Positions 61,161 through 64,000 of a DNA stretch of 64,000 nt are shown piece by piece. The position numbers and the translations under genes are program-made. Source of the stretch: Diatrype stigma (lineage: Eukaryota; Ascomycota; Sordariomycetes; Xylariales; Diatrypaceae). The notes beneath the pieces were generated by a model. The model searched no databases, was not told the DNA's origin, and saw only the letters and a list, made by a program, of their open reading frames with translations. Every line of letters starts with the position of its first letter. Positions within the stretch are counted from its first letter, which is position 1. The DNA lies in NCBI GenBank assembly GCA_022225965.2, contig JAKJXP020000134.1, positions 37,325 to 101,324 of the forward strand. The letters are read 5' to 3'.

Positions 61161-64000
61161 GCACTAGACGGGCCATACAATAGCAACAACAGGGAACCTT
61201 TTCTCTTCTTTTCTTTCCCATGCAGCACGCAAGCATGGGACAGCCCAGTCCGGGACATTCTTGCCGCCGGGAACCTCATGTGAAACGACGCACATAGACA
61301 CATTGGTTCTGCGTAAGTACATGCGTGCATACATGAGAGCGAGCAGGTGTAGGTGCGTGTGTAGTGCTGCGCGTGTACCTAGGTAGTGTAGGTAGTCCCT
61401 CGACGTCGGTTACACAAAGCTGCACATGTAGCATGCACCTACGCGCCCGTTTTTCCCCTTAGGGACACCCTCAGCTTTCGGTGCCGAGTGGGACTCGCGG
61501 TTATGGACATCGCCCTGCTGCCTCTCCCGTGTGTGTGCGTGTGTGCTAGGCATCTAGGCAGAGTGGAAGAGTTCGGCTTGTCGGATTGCGCTCTATCGGG
61601 CCCCGGAAAAGGGGGAGGGAAGGGAGGTGAAGGAAAATGAGAAAACAACCGAGAGAAGCTCAACGACCATAACCCACCACACATGATAAAACTGCCAACT
61701 TACTTGGGTGGTTTGAGCGAGATGTATCGTCTAATTACCTCACTGATCGTCCCGGACGGTCCTTAATGCCGATACCTGGTAGGTGCCAAGGCTCCGGGGA
61801 TCGTAGAGCTACTACTACAGTGGTAGCCGCAGATGCAGCGGGGCCCAGCAAAGAACAAGGGGGAGAAGAGAAAAGAAAGGAAAGAAACTTGGAGTCTCAC
61901 GGTCGTTCCCAGGAAAATGGCCGTGATAGGCCGAGTCGCCGCATTATTGGACTCCACCACCATCACTCGGGACTGAGCTACATGGTCCTTTTGTGACTTT
62001 TGGTTGGTTTTCTTTCTCTCTCCCTTCTCCCTCAGCTGTCCCCTAACTAGTAGTAGTGCGGAAAGGGTACGGGATGCAGCGAGCGGGTTCCATGGCATCC
62101 GCACATGGCTATTGCTAAGCTGAGCTGCCTGGCTGCTGAGCCCCTAAGAATAGGCAGGCAAGTAGCGCAACTCGTAATTATTGATTGGCGAGGCACCGGA
62201 GATTTGACCTGTTTTATGGATGAATGGGGTACTTCGAAGCGTCATCCCAATTCCAAGAAGCGGCAATCTCGGCCGGCGGTGTGTGACATGATGTTTCTTT
62301 TTCTGTTGCCTCGTTTCTTTCTTTCTCATCCATTCTCCTAATTGCTCCTCGCCGAGATCACCAGTAGGAAACACTGGCCGGTAATTTGGGATTTGGGATT
62401 TGGGTGCACTTATTTACCTAGATCACAGGGCAACTAGCTAGAGAGAAACAAGGAGGGGTTAGACTTATGTGAGATCCTTAGTTGGATCCGAAGCTCTGGA
62501 TCCCCCATCGGATGGCGTCCGCAGGACCTCGTGGCTCGTGGAGGCTTGCAGGTGGGCGTCGCCTAGAGACACCTGTCAGCCTCAACGGATCCACTCCACT
62601 CCATCGCCATCTGGTTAAGTTACCTGTGCCCAGCAGCTGTCCAGGCCTTGCCAGTGTCCCAGCTACCCAGCTACAGCTACCAGCTATAACCATCCAGCTA
62701 CACACCCAAGTGCCAGCTACCAATCTACCTAAACCTACAACCTTGAAGTGTGCCCGTGTGCTGCTAACAAACCAAGGCGGCCTAGTCTATAGCCGTCCAT
62801 AGCTTCGGTAACATTCCGGAACAAGGCATTAAGTCGTGGCGTTCAACTTCAACTCAGCCAAAGTGTCGAGCCGAAGCGTCGTCGTCGTCGTCGGATAGCT
62901 AGCACCCTTTGAAGCCTCATCTCTTCGCCTAAGGGCCAGCCCTTCCCTGTTGATATTTTGATTGGGTGTCCTCTGTAGGGGAGAGCGAAGACATTCATTT
63001 TGGACAGGATTTGCCATCAACAAACCCTACTGTATAGATGTGTGCGTAGGGGGTCATCTCTCTGTGAAATTCGGCCCCGAGAAAATGGTAGGTATTTCGA
63101 AAAGATCTCGCCTGAAGTAGACCCCACAAGACCGTCACAACCCGCTCGTATACGCTTTTACGAATCAACTATACATACGTGCGTATTACACCACATCATC
63201 ATCCTTGGTAGGAGAAACCCCGAGGTCACTTGACCATTGAAGGGACTCACGTGCTCCAGGCCGCCTCACGTCATGGAGGTAGTCAGTCATTCGCCCATGC
63301 AATAACCCGACACCTAGCAGCCCGCAAGCGTTAATACCAGACTGCTTTGTCTAGCCTCGCATGTTGTGAACTTGCACAATGGTGTTTTCGCCTTTCTTCG
63401 AGGAGCATTTTCATCGTCATCAGCCCCTAATAGCTAATAGGAATAAGAATCATCATCTGCTTCGCGAAAGACGCAATGATCGGCGCCAAGAGGTCATCAT
63501 ATCCACTAAAACTAAGTCGATACCCCTGTGTCGATCTCCCACAAAGGCCACTGCATCAGATGGGATCAGATCAATGGAGCTATCAACAGATCTCTCCTTC
63601 CCTTTTCACCAGTACGAAGACCTGTGTTGTTATCTGACCACTATATCGTCAATTCACTACACGGTGTCAAAGGCAACTAGACGTGACATCATTGTATAGA
63701 TGCTATTTCCGTGTTTGAGCAGTAAAGAACAACCAACGGCTGTATCTCTCATGACAGGCGTGGTTCGGAAGATATGCTTTTGTGAGGGCGTAAAATCCAG
63801 ACATATAAGATTTGATTATCCTATAGCAGTATAATAGTTTACGGGTGGAATGTCGAAACCCATGTCGTTTTCTTTCTGAGCAGTACTCGTCAGGGCTCCA
63901 AACGCCTTCTGACCCACATTTTGCCCGCTTCGCGGATGTAGTCAGGGACAAGCTAAATGTAATGCAAAAGCTAAATGTAAAATTCTTTGCTACTTACAAT

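Larger units (their letters stand above)
54050..64000. other. Ten-kilobase gene desert upstream of the zinc-finger gene
   Basis: No supported gene on either strand to the window end. The many short frames have mixed, low-complexity or repeat-derived translations. The stretch is rich in simple repeats (listed separately), ACCTACCT/TAGGTA motifs (57520, 59627, 59870, 61378) and CAGCTACC-type repeats (62655-62725). It may hold regulatory DNA or long untranslated leader exons of the zinc-finger gene, or non-coding transcripts. The sequence alone does not show which. Confidence 0.5.

Noticed and set aside
61439..62374. Several 76-113-codon frames on both strands
   Set aside because: Overlapping, low-complexity, no domain; treated as accidental frames of the gene desert.
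1..64000. CRISPR arrays, operons, bacterial promoters or terminators
   Set aside because: The window is fungal nuclear DNA; no spaced direct-repeat array or prokaryotic gene organisation is present.

Overview
The window is nuclear DNA of a filamentous ascomycete (Pezizomycotina, most probably Sordariomycetes). Genes carry short introns with fungal splice sites and branch points. The recognisable genes are a PLS1-type tetraspanin, the XPF/Rad1 repair nuclease, a WASP/Las17 homologue, eIF1A and the exomer subunit Chs5. A 12-kb AT-rich block shows the transition-only signature of repeat-induced point mutation (RIP).

Layout. 1-24 kb is the conserved part: tetraspanin (1100-1929, +), a 70-aa membrane-associated small protein (6863-7229, +), XPF/Rad1 (7760-10747, -), a 68-aa small hydrophilic protein (11562-11869, +), WASP (14087-16241, +), eIF1A (18284-19079, -), an unrecognised, possibly mitochondrial protein (20068-20847, +) and Chs5 (21726-23280, +). 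Intergenic DNA here is rich in ACCTACCT/TAGGTA-type motifs and simple repeats, and holds one MITE-like element with 35-bp perfect inverted repeats (13096-13399).

24-46 kb is an accessory, repeat-bearing part. It has an ATG-less open frame (26953-27767, -), a 2EXR-domain protein (28445-29539, +), the RIP island (29807-41967), an unrecognised two-exon gene (42677-43500, -) and a SAM-dependent methyltransferase (44996-46013, +). The island resolves into two nested Ty1/copia retrotransposons. The outer one has 136-bp LTRs and target duplication ATAAT. The inner one (33059-39182) has 185-bp LTRs and target duplication CTTAA. Both lie on the + strand and both are heavily mutated.

46-64 kb is almost empty. 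The one confident gene is a C2H2 zinc-finger regulator (52567-54049, -), with about 6.5 kb of gene-free DNA downstream and about 10 kb upstream.

The genes do not form one pathway. Several concern polarised growth, cell wall and actin (tetraspanin, WASP, Chs5), but they are separated by housekeeping genes and look like an ordinary chromosome arm. Gene models were spliced by hand: exon phases were checked so each model is an open multiple of three, but no transcript or database evidence was available.
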